This document shows positions 1 through 7,303 of a stretch of 15,522 nucleotides of DNA, in pieces. Under the pieces are notes generated by a model, which was given only the letters and a program-made list of their open reading frames with translations, did not search any database and was not told the origin of the DNA. Within the stretch, counting starts at the first letter, position 1. Every line of letters begins with the position of its first letter. Position numbers and translations under genes: made by a program. Origin of the DNA: Methylopumilus sp036745495 (lineage in GTDB: Bacteria > Pseudomonadota > Gammaproteobacteria > Burkholderiales > Methylophilaceae); contig DAIOGA010000018.1 in NCBI GenBank assembly GCA_036745495.1, positions 1 through 15,522 on the forward strand. Reading direction: 5' to 3'.

Positions 1-245
1 GAAATGGCAATCTCTTTAGGATTAAAATTTTCTCGAATGATGCCTTTAGATGGGCTCGCTTTTTTAATTTCAGCAATCACTGCCGATTTATTTTTTGAGA
101 GTTGCGTTTCAATCGCTTTTACAAAACCCCTGGGTTGAGATGCACTTTTCACTTCATCTTTTAATTGATCGAGTGATTTAATTTTTTGCGACTCTTTGAT
201 TTCTTCAAATTTAGTTGCAATGATGGTATCGAGAATATTAGCCAT
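1..245 (-). CDS. trpC: Indole-3-glycerol phosphate synthase, N-terminal part (cut by window edge)
   Basis: Converts carboxyphenylamino-deoxyribulose phosphate to indole-3-glycerol phosphate in cytoplasmic tryptophan synthesis. Only the first 81 residues are visible of a family usually near 260; the rest lies off the left edge. The translation begins MANILDTIIATKFEEIK, and at residues 55-68 reads AVIAEIKKASPSKG. This is the hallmark beta-1 segment of the family, with the conserved Glu59 and the catalytic Lys61 in an E-x-K arrangement, followed by the SPSKG phosphate-loop motif. The ATG (243-245) lies inside the end of trpD, with an 8-nt overlap reading ATGGCTAA. No Shine-Dalgarno is evident, so translational coupling to trpD is likely. 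Last visible gene of the leftward trpE-trpG-trpD-trpC operon. The identification is secure; the 3' end is unseen. Confidence 0.95.
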   Translation of the reverse strand, partial: MANILDTIIATKFEEIKESQKIKSLDQLKDEVKSASQPRGFVKAIETQLSKNKSAVIAEIKKASPSKGIIRENFNPKEIAI

Positions 246-1224
246 GAGATGCCACTTTCAATATCTCTAGTTTTTTAGATGACAAGCCCTGATCAATCAC
301 TGATGCAGCTTTTTCAATACCGTCTTTTAAAGTAGATGTGAGTCCACTTACATAAATCGCAGCGCCGGCATTAAGAAGTGTGATATCACGATGAGGTCCT
401 TTGCTGCCCTTCAATACATCAAGCATCATAGCTTTGGATGCATCGACATTTTCTACTTGAATAGCTTTAAGATCTGCCATCTCGAATCCAAAATCATTGG
501 GTTTAATCGTATAAGTCGTGATCGATTTATTTTTGAGTTCACTCACTTGAGTCACACTTGAGATTGAAATTTCATCCATACCATCTTCACCATGCACCAC
601 CATCACGTGTTCACTTCCTAATCTAGACAGTACTTTTGCCATAGTTTCTGTCAATGCTGCTTCATAAACACCTAATACTTGATGAGTCGCTAAAGCTGGA
701 TTGGCAAGTGGGCCCAAGAGATTAAAAATGGTTCTCACACCTAATTTTTTTCTAACCGGTGCTGCATATCGCATGGCTGGATGAAAGTTGGGTGCAAACA
801 TAAAGGCAATCCCAATCTCATCAACAAGTGTTGCGACGCGTTCAGGTGTTAGATTCACATTGACCCCTAACGCTTCTAATACATCTGCACTGCCGCATTT
901 AGATGACACTGAGCGGCCGCCATGTTTAGCCACTTTAACGCCTGCGCTCGCAGCCACAATGGCACTCAAAGTAGACACATTAAATGTTTGAATGCCGTCC
1001 CCTCCTGTGCCACATGTATCGACAAGATGTGTTTTGTCTTGAATATCGACTTGTTTTGAAAATTGACGCATGACAGTTGCTGCATCAAAAATATTTTCAG
1101 AAGTAAGCCCTTTTTCATTTAAAGCTAAAACATATGATTCAATAATGTCATCACTTAAAACGCCTGACATTAAAGACTGCATAAAGTCTTTCACAGATAA
1201 TTCATTTGAATCTATGTTAGCCAT
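238..1224 (-). CDS. trpD: Anthranilate phosphoribosyltransferase
   Basis: Transfers phosphoribose from PRPP to anthranilate, the second step of the tryptophan branch. The 328-residue length is normal for a stand-alone TrpD. Visible motifs are the PRPP/diphosphate loop GTGGDG at residues 72-77, NVST at 82-85, KHGGRSVSSKCGSAD at about 100-114, and the anthranilate-site region with MRYAAPVRKKLGVRTIFNLL in the middle of the protein. The motif GEDGMDE, involved in Mg-PRPP binding, is also intact. The start ATG (1222-1224) overlaps the trpG stop by 8 nt (ATGGCTAA). Its own stop overlaps the trpC start with the identical 8-nt sequence. No clear Shine-Dalgarno precedes the start, which fits coupled translation. 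The split of trpG and trpD into separate genes differs from the fused enterobacterial form. No anomaly is seen in the key residues. Confidence 0.98.
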   Translation of the reverse strand: MANIDSNELSVKDFMQSLMSGVLSDDIIESYVLALNEKGLTSENIFDAATVMRQFSKQVDIQDKTHLVDTCGTGGDGIQTFNVSTLSAIVAASAGVKVAKHGGRSVSSKCGSADVLEALGVNVNLTPERVATLVDEIGIAFMFAPNFHPAMRYAAPVRKKLGVRTIFNLLGPLANPALATHQVLGVYEAALTETMAKVLSRLGSEHVMVVHGEDGMDEISISSVTQVSELKNKSITTYTIKPNDFGFEMADLKAIQVENVDASKAMMLDVLKGSKGPHRDITLLNAGAAIYVSGLTSTLKDGIEKAASVIDQGLSSKKLEILKVASHG

Positions 1225-1786
1225 AAGCTTTTAAAAAATTATTCAATAAATCGTGGCCGTGTTCAGTTAAAACTGATTCAGGATGAAATTGCACGCCTTC
1301 GATCGGTAATGTTTTATGGCGTACTCCCATAATTTCTTCATCATCCGTCCATGCAGTGACTTCTAAACAATCAGGTAGTGTTGCGCGCTCAATCACGAGC
1401 GAATGATAACGCGTCGCTATAAATGGATTTTTTAAATCTTTAAATACGCCTTGATTCGTGTGATGGATTTGTGAAGTTTTACCATGCATCAATGTCTTAG
1501 CATGAATGATTTTTCCGCCAAAAGCTTGGCCAATCGTTTGGTGGCCTAAGCAAACACCGAGAATCGGAATTTGGCCTTTAAATGTACTCACAACTTCTAA
1601 AGAGACGCCTGCTTCATTGGGTGTGCATGGTCCGGGAGACAACACAATATATTGAGGATTCTTTTTTTTGATTTCATCAATCGTGATCTCGTCATTACGA
1701 TGCACCTCAACCTCTTGTTTGAGCTCAGCCAAATACTGAACAAGGTTATAAGTAAATGAATCGTAGTTATCAATCATGAGCAACAT
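1217..1786 (-). CDS. trpG: Anthranilate synthase component II (glutamine amidotransferase)
   Basis: Class I glutamine amidotransferase subunit that hydrolyses glutamine and passes ammonia to TrpE for anthranilate synthesis. Its 189 residues match the family. The N-terminus MLLMIDNYDSFTYNLVQY is characteristic. The catalytic triad is present: nucleophile Cys79 in LGVCLGHQ, and His168 and Glu170 in GVQFHPES. The oxyanion loop SPGPCTP is at 50-56. The start ATG (1784-1786) is 3 nt after the trpE stop, with an AGGAAA Shine-Dalgarno lying inside the last trpE codons. It overlaps trpD by 8 nt. TrpG and PabA are close homologues, and in compact genomes one protein often serves both anthranilate and aminodeoxychorismate synthases. 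That dual role is possible here, but it cannot be decided from this window. Confidence 0.97.
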   Translation of the reverse strand: MLLMIDNYDSFTYNLVQYLAELKQEVEVHRNDEITIDEIKKKNPQYIVLSPGPCTPNEAGVSLEVVSTFKGQIPILGVCLGHQTIGQAFGGKIIHAKTLMHGKTSQIHHTNQGVFKDLKNPFIATRYHSLVIERATLPDCLEVTAWTDDEEIMGVRHKTLPIEGVQFHPESVLTEHGHDLLNNFLKAYG

Positions 1787-1789
1787 AAT

Positions 1790-3262
1790 TTATTTTCCTG
1801 ATTGCACAATTTCTGCGGCACGTAATACCGCTTTTGCTTTATTTTGAGTTTCAACCCATTCATTATGTGGAACGGAATCTGCCACAATACCAGCACCTGC
1901 TTGAACATAAAGTGTTTTGTTCTTTATCACGCCTGTTCTAATAGCGATCGCTACATCCATATCACCATCAAAACCTAAATAACCTACAGCGCCTGCATAG
2001 ATGCCTCGCTTACTTGGCTCTAATTCATGAATAATTTCCATGGCACGCACTTTAGGTGCACCGCTCACAGTGCCAGCTGGGAAAGTGGCTTTCAAAACAT
2101 CCATCGCATGCATATTGGGTTTTAATGTGCCCTCCACATTCGATACGATATGCATGACATGTGAATATCGTTCAATCGTCATATTGTCTGTCACTTTCAC
2201 AGAACCTGATTGAGAAACTCGTCCAATATCATTTCGACCTAAGTCCATCAGTTGGACGTGCTCTGCACATTCTTTCGGGTCCGCTAATAATTCTTTTTCT
2301 AATTTCAAATCTTCTTCGTGAGTTTTACCGCGAGGACGCGTACCTGCGATGGGTCTTACCGTCACTGTTTCATCTTCAAGGCGCACTAAAATTTCAGGAG
2401 ATGCGCCCACCACATGATGATCATCCATATGGTAATAAAACATATAAGGAGATGGATTTAATGTTCGAAGCGACTCATAAAGTGCTAATGGTGGGGCATC
2501 AAATGCTTTTGACATTCTTTGCGATAACACCACTTGCATAATGTCCCCTTCAAAAATATAAGACTTCGCTTTTTCAACAGCTTTCTTAAAAGCCTCTTCG
2601 CCAAATTCAGAATGCGCTTCGGTTTGATTTGATGTTTGAGCTTGATCAATTTCAATGGATTGATGAAGTTGATCATGAAGTTTATCTAGTCTTTCAATAC
2701 CTGATGCGTAAGCGTTTTGAATCGATGGATCTGCATAACTCACGATAAAAATTTTACGCGCCACATTGTCAACCACAATGAGCTCATCGGACAACATGAG
2801 TAAAATATCGGGTACGCCTAAAATATCTTTTGTTTTTTTATGCTTTAAACGAGATTCAATGTATTGAATTGTTTCATATCCAAAATAACCTGCTAATCCC
2901 CCTGCAAATCGAGGTAATTCAATATCAGAAGGTACTTTAAAATGGCTTAAATAATCCTGAATAAAATCGAGCGGATTTTGTGTGGCTTCTTTTTGAATGA
3001 CTTTATTTTGATCAATGACTTCGATCACATCATCGCGAATGACAATTCTTTTTTTGGAAGGGAGCCCAATAATAGAGTAGCGACCAAAACGCTCACCACC
3101 TTCAACAGATTCTAAAAGATAAGAAAAAGGAAGATTCGCTAGCTTTTGATAAATGGATAGGGGTGTTTCATGGCCCACATCAAAAGATTTCACCAAAGGA
3201 ATGAAGTTAAATCCTTCATTCTTATAAGCGTTAAATTGATCTGATGTGATTAAGGTAGTCAT
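1790..3262 (-). CDS. trpE: Anthranilate synthase component I
   Basis: Chorismate-utilising subunit that makes anthranilate from chorismate and ammonia delivered by TrpG, the committed and feedback-controlled step of tryptophan synthesis. It has 490 residues, normal for the family. The N-terminal regulatory domain holds the LLES motif at 49-52, the tryptophan-binding element tied to feedback inhibition. The C-terminal chorismate-binding domain shows IAGTRPRGKT, DLGRNDIGRV, and AGTVSGAPKVRAMEII near the end. The ATG at 3260-3262 fits the start of homologues, but no Shine-Dalgarno is visible. Six bases upstream of it begins a perfect 13-bp hairpin, so initiation may be weak, coupled to structure, or from a very short leader. 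First gene of the trpEGDC block, 45 bp downstream of rpe on the same strand. The function is secure; the initiation mode is open. Confidence 0.98.
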   Translation of the reverse strand: MTTLITSDQFNAYKNEGFNFIPLVKSFDVGHETPLSIYQKLANLPFSYLLESVEGGERFGRYSIIGLPSKKRIVIRDDVIEVIDQNKVIQKEATQNPLDFIQDYLSHFKVPSDIELPRFAGGLAGYFGYETIQYIESRLKHKKTKDILGVPDILLMLSDELIVVDNVARKIFIVSYADPSIQNAYASGIERLDKLHDQLHQSIEIDQAQTSNQTEAHSEFGEEAFKKAVEKAKSYIFEGDIMQVVLSQRMSKAFDAPPLALYESLRTLNPSPYMFYYHMDDHHVVGASPEILVRLEDETVTVRPIAGTRPRGKTHEEDLKLEKELLADPKECAEHVQLMDLGRNDIGRVSQSGSVKVTDNMTIERYSHVMHIVSNVEGTLKPNMHAMDVLKATFPAGTVSGAPKVRAMEIIHELEPSKRGIYAGAVGYLGFDGDMDVAIAIRTGVIKNKTLYVQAGAGIVADSVPHNEWVETQNKAKAVLRAAEIVQSGK

Positions 3263-3268
3263 GAATAG

Positions 3269-3305
3269 AAACGTTAAGAAGCTAAATACTTCTTAACGTT
3301 TTTTT
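3269..3305. terminator. Perfect 13-bp hairpin with T-run between rpe and trpE
   Basis: Arms 3269-3281 (AAACGTTAAGAAG) and 3289-3301 are exact reverse complements around a 7-base loop CTAAATA. Read on the + strand, the stem ends in seven Ts (3299-3305), the form of an intrinsic terminator. Read on the - strand, the direction of rpe and trpE, the tail is only TTTCTATT, so termination of rpe transcripts would be weaker. The stem is AT-rich, with few GC pairs. It may act as a bidirectional terminator or as a partial attenuator in front of trpE. No leader peptide with tryptophan codons and no alternative antiterminator fold was seen in the 45-bp gap. Confidence 0.6.
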
Positions 3306-3307
3306 AA

Positions 3308-4006
3308 TTAAACTGTTGCAAGGGAAGCGCGTAATGATTTCACCACGGTGTCATAACGATTAGGATCAGTGTCTTTACCTGCGCCAAAAATAGCAGAGCC
3401 TGCCACAAAAGTATCAGCGCCTGCTTTTGCAATTTCCGCAATATTATTAGCATTCACACCACCATCAACTTCTAACCAAATTTGACGGCCTGTTTTTTCA
3501 TAATAAGCGTCAATTTTTTGGCGTGCGATTTTAAGTTTATTCAATGTTTCAGGGATAAATTTCTGGCCGCCAAATCCTGGGTTCACTGACATTAAAAGTA
3601 CCATATCAATTTTATCCATCACATGATCAAGATAGTCGAGTGGGGTCGCTGGATTAAATACAAGACCTGACTTACAACCTAAATCACGAACCAATGAAAG
3701 ACTGCGATCAATATGCTCTGAACCTTCAGGATGGAAAGTAATGATATTGGCACCCGCTTTTGCAAAATCAGGAATAATGCGATCCACAGGTTTCACCATT
3801 AAATGGACATCAATGATGGCATCCGTCACGGGACGAATCGCTTCACACACGAGAGGACCAATCGTTAAGTTAGGTACGTAATGATTGTCCATCACATCGA
3901 AGTGAACGATATCAGTTCCCGATTTAATGACATCATTAATTTCTTGGCCAAGTTTTGCGAAATTCGCTGAAAGAATACTGGGGGCAATTCTAAATGTTTT
4001 ATCCAT
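3308..4006 (-). CDS. rpe: Ribulose-phosphate 3-epimerase
   Basis: Interconverts ribulose 5-phosphate and xylulose 5-phosphate in the cytoplasmic pentose phosphate pathway. It would also serve a ribulose monophosphate cycle if the host is a methylotroph (inference). The 232 residues form a TIM barrel. Metal ligands are visible as His35 and Asp37 in VHFDVMDNHYVPN, His68 in DVHLMV, and Asp181 in LEVDGGVN. The phosphate-binding loop region MSVNPGFGGQ is at 139-148. The N-terminus RIAPSILSANFAKLG is typical. The start ATG is at 4004-4006, with only a poor Shine-Dalgarno. It is divergent from hemA across 101 bp and lies just upstream of trpE on the same strand. In many proteobacteria a phosphoglycolate phosphatase gene (gph) sits between rpe and trpE; it is absent here. 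Confidence 0.97.
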   Translation of the reverse strand: MDKTFRIAPSILSANFAKLGQEINDVIKSGTDIVHFDVMDNHYVPNLTIGPLVCEAIRPVTDAIIDVHLMVKPVDRIIPDFAKAGANIITFHPEGSEHIDRSLSLVRDLGCKSGLVFNPATPLDYLDHVMDKIDMVLLMSVNPGFGGQKFIPETLNKLKIARQKIDAYYEKTGRQIWLEVDGGVNANNIAEIAKAGADTFVAGSAIFGAGKDTDPNRYDTVVKSLRASLATV

Positions 4007-4107
4007 ATTTCTAGTGATCCCAAATGAAAGTTGAGTGAGATATTGTAAAATAGCTATTTTAACTCTTAAATGACGCGAAGCTAAAGCGTCGGATTAAGAA
4101 TATTCAC
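4007..4107. promoter_or_regulatory. Divergent rpe/hemA promoter region with 16-bp palindrome
   Basis: This 101-bp gap separates two genes transcribed away from each other. At 4046-4061 lies a perfect palindrome, TAAAATAGCTATTTTA, which offers TAAAAT as a -10-like hexamer on both strands. On the + strand a candidate hemA promoter is TTGAGT (4031-4036), an 18-bp spacer and TATTTT (4055-4060). A small inverted repeat GACGC/GCGTC (4072-4076, 4086-4090) lies in the presumed hemA leader. The palindrome could be an operator or simply overlapping AT-rich -10 elements; no known regulator site was recognised. The hemA start has at best a weak TAAGAA element upstream. Confidence 0.45.
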
Positions 4108-5352
4108 ATGCAGCTTTATACCGTAGGCATTAACCACACCACTGCCCCTATTGCGATCCGCGAAAAAGTCGCTTTTGACCCTGATCATTTAAGCCAGGCT
4201 TTGCGTGATCTTATGGACAATAAAGTAAATGAGGCTGCCATTTTATCTACGTGCAATCGTAGTGAAATCTATGCCAAAGCGAGAGACCCTCAGATCATCG
4301 TCGATTGGCTTTGTAAATATCACGGCATCAAATTAAAAACCATTGAATCTCATCTCTATATTTACGAAAATCAAGAAGCTATTCAACATGCTTTTCGTGT
4401 CGCGTCCGGCCTAGACAGCATGGTCTTGGGTGAGCCTCAAATTTTAGGTCAAATGAAGCAGGCCATTAAAACCGCTGAAAATACTGGTACTTTAGGCGTG
4501 CTTTTAAATAAACTCTTTCAAAAGACGTTCTCTGTGGCTAAAGAAGTCAGGACCAAAACAGACATTGGCATGAGTTCAATTTCGATGGCAGCAGCTTCTA
4601 TCAAGCTAGCCGAACGTATTTTTGGAGATTTAAAAACTTCAAAGGTACTCTTTATTGGTGCGGGCGAAATGATTGAACTTTGCGCTGAACATATTAAAAA
4701 TAAAAAGCCTAAATCTATGACTATCGCTAATCGTTCGCTTGATCGAGGTTTGGCTTTAGCTAAAAAAATGAAGGCTGATGCCTGTCTTATTTCAGAGCTT
4801 TATGATCGCCTTCATGAGTTTGATATTATTTTAAGTTCAACTGCAAGCCAATTACCGATCGTAGGCTTAGGCATGGTAGAACGCGCACTCAAAACAAGGC
4901 GAAATCGCCCTATATTTATGGTCGACCTTGCCGTTCCTCGTGACATTGAGCCTGAAGTGGGAGAGCTCAATGATGTTTACCTTTATACAGTAGATGACTT
5001 ATCTCACCTCATTGAAGAGGGTTTAACAAGCCGTCAATCAGCAGCCATCGAGGCTGAGAAATTGATTGATCGTCATGTCAAAGATTTCACACAATGGTTT
5101 AAAACGCGTACCATCGTGCCTACAATTAAAGCCCTTCGAGATCATGCTGAAAGTTACCGCGTGACTGAACTTAAGAAAGCACAAAAACTTCTTAATCAAG
5201 GCATGAAGCCAGAAGAAGTCTTAGAAGTATTAAGTAAAGCTTTAGCCAATAAATTTGTGCATCACCCAAGCCAAGCGCTTAATGAAGCACGTGGCGAAGA
5301 ACATGAGCTCTTAACTAAAACATTAAAGAAAATTTATCCACTTAAAGATTAA
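4108..5352 (+). CDS. hemA: Glutamyl-tRNA reductase
   Basis: NADPH-dependent reduction of glutamyl-tRNA(Glu) to glutamate-1-semialdehyde, the first step of tetrapyrrole synthesis by the C5 route. It has 414 residues, close to the E. coli length. The N-terminal catalytic domain shows GINHTTAPIAIREK at 7-20, and the nucleophile Cys49 in LSTCNRSEIY. The segment GLDSMVLGEPQILGQMK is also classic. The NADPH-binding domain contains VLFIGAGEM near residue 180, and the C-terminal helical dimerisation domain follows from about 320. It heads a rightward block; prfA begins 5 nt after its stop. Having this gene means the organism makes ALA from glutamate, so it needs Glu-tRNA for both haem and protein. 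The host also carries gatCAB 6 kb away. The start ATG at 4108 agrees with homologues. Confidence 0.98.
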   Translation: MQLYTVGINHTTAPIAIREKVAFDPDHLSQALRDLMDNKVNEAAILSTCNRSEIYAKARDPQIIVDWLCKYHGIKLKTIESHLYIYENQEAIQHAFRVASGLDSMVLGEPQILGQMKQAIKTAENTGTLGVLLNKLFQKTFSVAKEVRTKTDIGMSSISMAAASIKLAERIFGDLKTSKVLFIGAGEMIELCAEHIKNKKPKSMTIANRSLDRGLALAKKMKADACLISELYDRLHEFDIILSSTASQLPIVGLGMVERALKTRRNRPIFMVDLAVPRDIEPEVGELNDVYLYTVDDLSHLIEEGLTSRQSAAIEAEKLIDRHVKDFTQWFKTRTIVPTIKALRDHAESYRVTELKKAQKLLNQGMKPEEVLEVLSKALANKFVHHPSQALNEARGEEHELLTKTLKKIYPLKD

Positions 5353-5357
5353 ATGCC

Positions 5358-6437
5358 ATGAAACCTTCCATGCAAAAAAAATTAGCGGCATTAAGTGATC
5401 GTATACAAGAACTCAATACTTTATTAAGTTCTGAATCCATTACGAATGACATGGATCAATATCGCAAGATTACTAAAGAGCATTCTGATATCACACCTAT
5501 CGTGGATGAATATTTAGCTTATAAAAAAAATGAAGATAATTTAAATGAAGCGCAGGCGATGTTGTCCGATCCTGAGATGAAAGAATTTGCGCAAGAAGAA
5601 ATTGAGCAATGCAAATTAAAACTGGTCACCATTGAGGATAATTTACAAAAATTATTACTCCCTAAAGATCCCAATGATGAAAAAAATATTTTCTTAGAAA
5701 TTCGTGCGGGTACGGGTGGAGATGAGTCCGCTTTATTTGCTGGCGATTTATTTAGAATGTATTCAAGATATACAGAACGCCAAGGTTGGAAAATGGAAAT
5801 TGTGTCATCGAGTGAATCTGAAGTAGGTGGCTACAAAGAAATCATTATGAAAATTATTGGGCATGGTGCTTATTCAAAATTAAAATTTGAATCAGGTGGT
5901 CACCGCGTGCAGCGTGTGCCTGATACAGAAACGCAAGGTCGTATTCATACTTCTGCTTGTACTGTGGCGGTCTTACCTGAAGCCGATGAAATTAGTGATG
6001 TCATTATTAATCCTGCTGAAATTAGATTAGATACTTACCGCGCATCTGGTGCGGGCGGTCAACATATTAATAAAACGGATTCAGCTGTTCGCATTACCCA
6101 CTTACCCACAGGTATTGTGGTGGAGTGTCAGGATGATAGATCACAACATCGCAACAAAGCACAAGCGATGAGCGTCCTAGCAGCACGTATTCGTGATGCA
6201 CAAATTCGTGAACAACAATCTAAATTAGCATCCGATCGAAGATCTCTCATTGGTAGTGGGGATCGAAGTGAACGCATTCGCACATATAATTACCCTCAAG
6301 GTCGTATTACAGATCATCGTATTAATTTAACGCTTTATAAAATAGAAGCGATTACCGATGGCGATATGGAAGAACTCATCAATGCATTATCTAACGAGCA
6401 CCAAGCAGATCTTCTTGCAGGTTTTGCAGAGGACTAA
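5358..6437 (+). CDS. prfA: Peptide chain release factor 1
   Basis: Class I release factor that recognises UAA and UAG in the ribosomal A site and triggers peptide release. It has 359 residues, starting MKPSMQKKLAALSDR as in E. coli RF1; the ATG at 5358 is therefore preferred over the one at 5370. The GGQ catalytic motif lies at 233-235 in SGAGGQHINKTD, with Gln235 at the same number as the residue methylated in E. coli. The stop-codon recognition tripeptide of the PxT type is at 188-190 and reads PDT, within RVPDTETQGRIHTS. Well-studied RF1 proteins have PAT or PVT. It lies 5 nt after hemA and 3 nt before the prmC GTG. There is no clear Shine-Dalgarno, so it probably relies on coupling to hemA. 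The function is secure. Confidence 0.98.
   Translation: MKPSMQKKLAALSDRIQELNTLLSSESITNDMDQYRKITKEHSDITPIVDEYLAYKKNEDNLNEAQAMLSDPEMKEFAQEEIEQCKLKLVTIEDNLQKLLLPKDPNDEKNIFLEIRAGTGGDESALFAGDLFRMYSRYTERQGWKMEIVSSSESEVGGYKEIIMKIIGHGAYSKLKFESGGHRVQRVPDTETQGRIHTSACTVAVLPEADEISDVIINPAEIRLDTYRASGAGGQHINKTDSAVRITHLPTGIVVECQDDRSQHRNKAQAMSVLAARIRDAQIREQQSKLASDRRSLIGSGDRSERIRTYNYPQGRITDHRINLTLYKIEAITDGDMEELINALSNEHQADLLAGFAED
6428..6433 (+). promoter_or_regulatory. Shine-Dalgarno AGAGGA that fixes the GTG start of prmC
   Basis: AGAGGA lies 7 nt before GTG 6441 and is inside the last codons of prfA. An ATG at 6439-6441 overlaps the GTG by one base but is in another frame and stops after eight codons, so the GTG is the functional start. 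Confidence 0.6.
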
Positions 6438-6440
6438 AAT

Positions 6441-7295
6441 GTGGCAACTCTTCGTGATGTATTAAAAAATACTGAAAGTACGCTTCATCAACATATTGCT
6501 TATTCATCAGATGAAGCAAAACTTGAAGCTCGTTTTATTCTGGAATATGTCTTAAAAATTAACCAAAAAGAAATGATTCAAGAAAATGGTCGACTTCTAG
6601 ATAGAGAAGATCAAGCGGAAATTCAAAGCATCACGGACAAAAGAATAGCAGGCATTCCACTTCCATACCTTTTAGGTGAATGGTCTTTTTATGGAAGAAC
6701 ATTTAAAGTAAATCAGAATGTGCTTATTCCAAGAGCGGATACTGAAATACTTATTGAAAAAGTGCTCTCAAAAATAAATAAACACGACACATTCAATATG
6801 CTCGATTTAGGATGTGGGACCGGAATTATTGGTATCACATTAGCCCTTGAAAGACCACTTTCAAAAGTGATGCTCATTGATCAATCTGAAGATGCTTTAA
6901 AAAATACAAAAGAGAACCTCGACCTTCATCAAGCGCCCAATATAACAATTCAAAAAAGTGATTGGTTTGGTACGTTAGCCAAAACAAAATTTGATGTTAT
7001 TGTAAGTAACCCGCCTTATCTAGAAGACAATGATCCTCACTTATTAGAAGATTTAAAACATGAGCCTATCCATGCTCTGATCTCAGGACCAACTGGAATG
7101 ACAGCGATAGCGCATATTATTGAACATGCTAAAAATCATATGAATAGAGATGCCTGGCTTTTCATTGAGCATGGTTACAATCAAGCCGAAATCACAAAAG
7201 ATTTATTTGAAAAAAATGGCTATCAACATATTGAACATGCCAAAGATATTCATGGTATCCATCGTGTCACTTTCGGGCAATATTCAATAGTATAA
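6441..7295 (+). CDS. prmC: Release factor glutamine methyltransferase
   Basis: S-adenosylmethionine-dependent enzyme that methylates the glutamine of the GGQ motif in release factors 1 and 2, raising termination efficiency. It has 284 residues, normal for PrmC/HemK. An N-terminal helical substrate-binding domain (about 1-85) precedes the Rossmann methyltransferase domain. SAM motif I is MLDLGCGTG at 120-128, and the signature NPPY, which binds the glutamine side chain, is at 190-193 in VSNPPYLED. Translation starts at GTG 6441, chosen because AGAGGA lies 7 nt upstream and the protein aligns from there. It directly follows prfA, whose product is its substrate, a pairing that is widely conserved. 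The neighbouring metX begins 8 nt after its stop. Confidence 0.97.
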   Translation: MATLRDVLKNTESTLHQHIAYSSDEAKLEARFILEYVLKINQKEMIQENGRLLDREDQAEIQSITDKRIAGIPLPYLLGEWSFYGRTFKVNQNVLIPRADTEILIEKVLSKINKHDTFNMLDLGCGTGIIGITLALERPLSKVMLIDQSEDALKNTKENLDLHQAPNITIQKSDWFGTLAKTKFDVIVSNPPYLEDNDPHLLEDLKHEPIHALISGPTGMTAIAHIIEHAKNHMNRDAWLFIEHGYNQAEITKDLFEKNGYQHIEHAKDIHGIHRVTFGQYSIV

Positions 7296-7303
7296 TCGTC
7301 ACC

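Noticed and set aside
2161..2541. 126-codon + strand open frame
   Set aside because: It lies wholly antisense to trpE, whose motifs are intact. The product has no recognisable features, and AT-rich codon usage on the other strand explains it.
5353..5361. Two-codon mini-ORF ATG CCA TGA overlapping the prfA start
   Set aside because: Could resemble a reinitiation device, but it has no Shine-Dalgarno, and its TGA is not an RF1 codon, so there is no autoregulatory logic. Probably chance.
6439..6465. Out-of-frame ATG overlapping the prmC GTG start
   Set aside because: It runs into a stop after eight codons. The Shine-Dalgarno spacing and protein alignment favour the GTG.
7291..7296. TATAAT just upstream of metX
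   Set aside because: It lies only 7 nt before the ATG and spans the prmC stop, with no -35 at a usable spacing, so it is unlikely to be a promoter except for an almost leaderless transcript.
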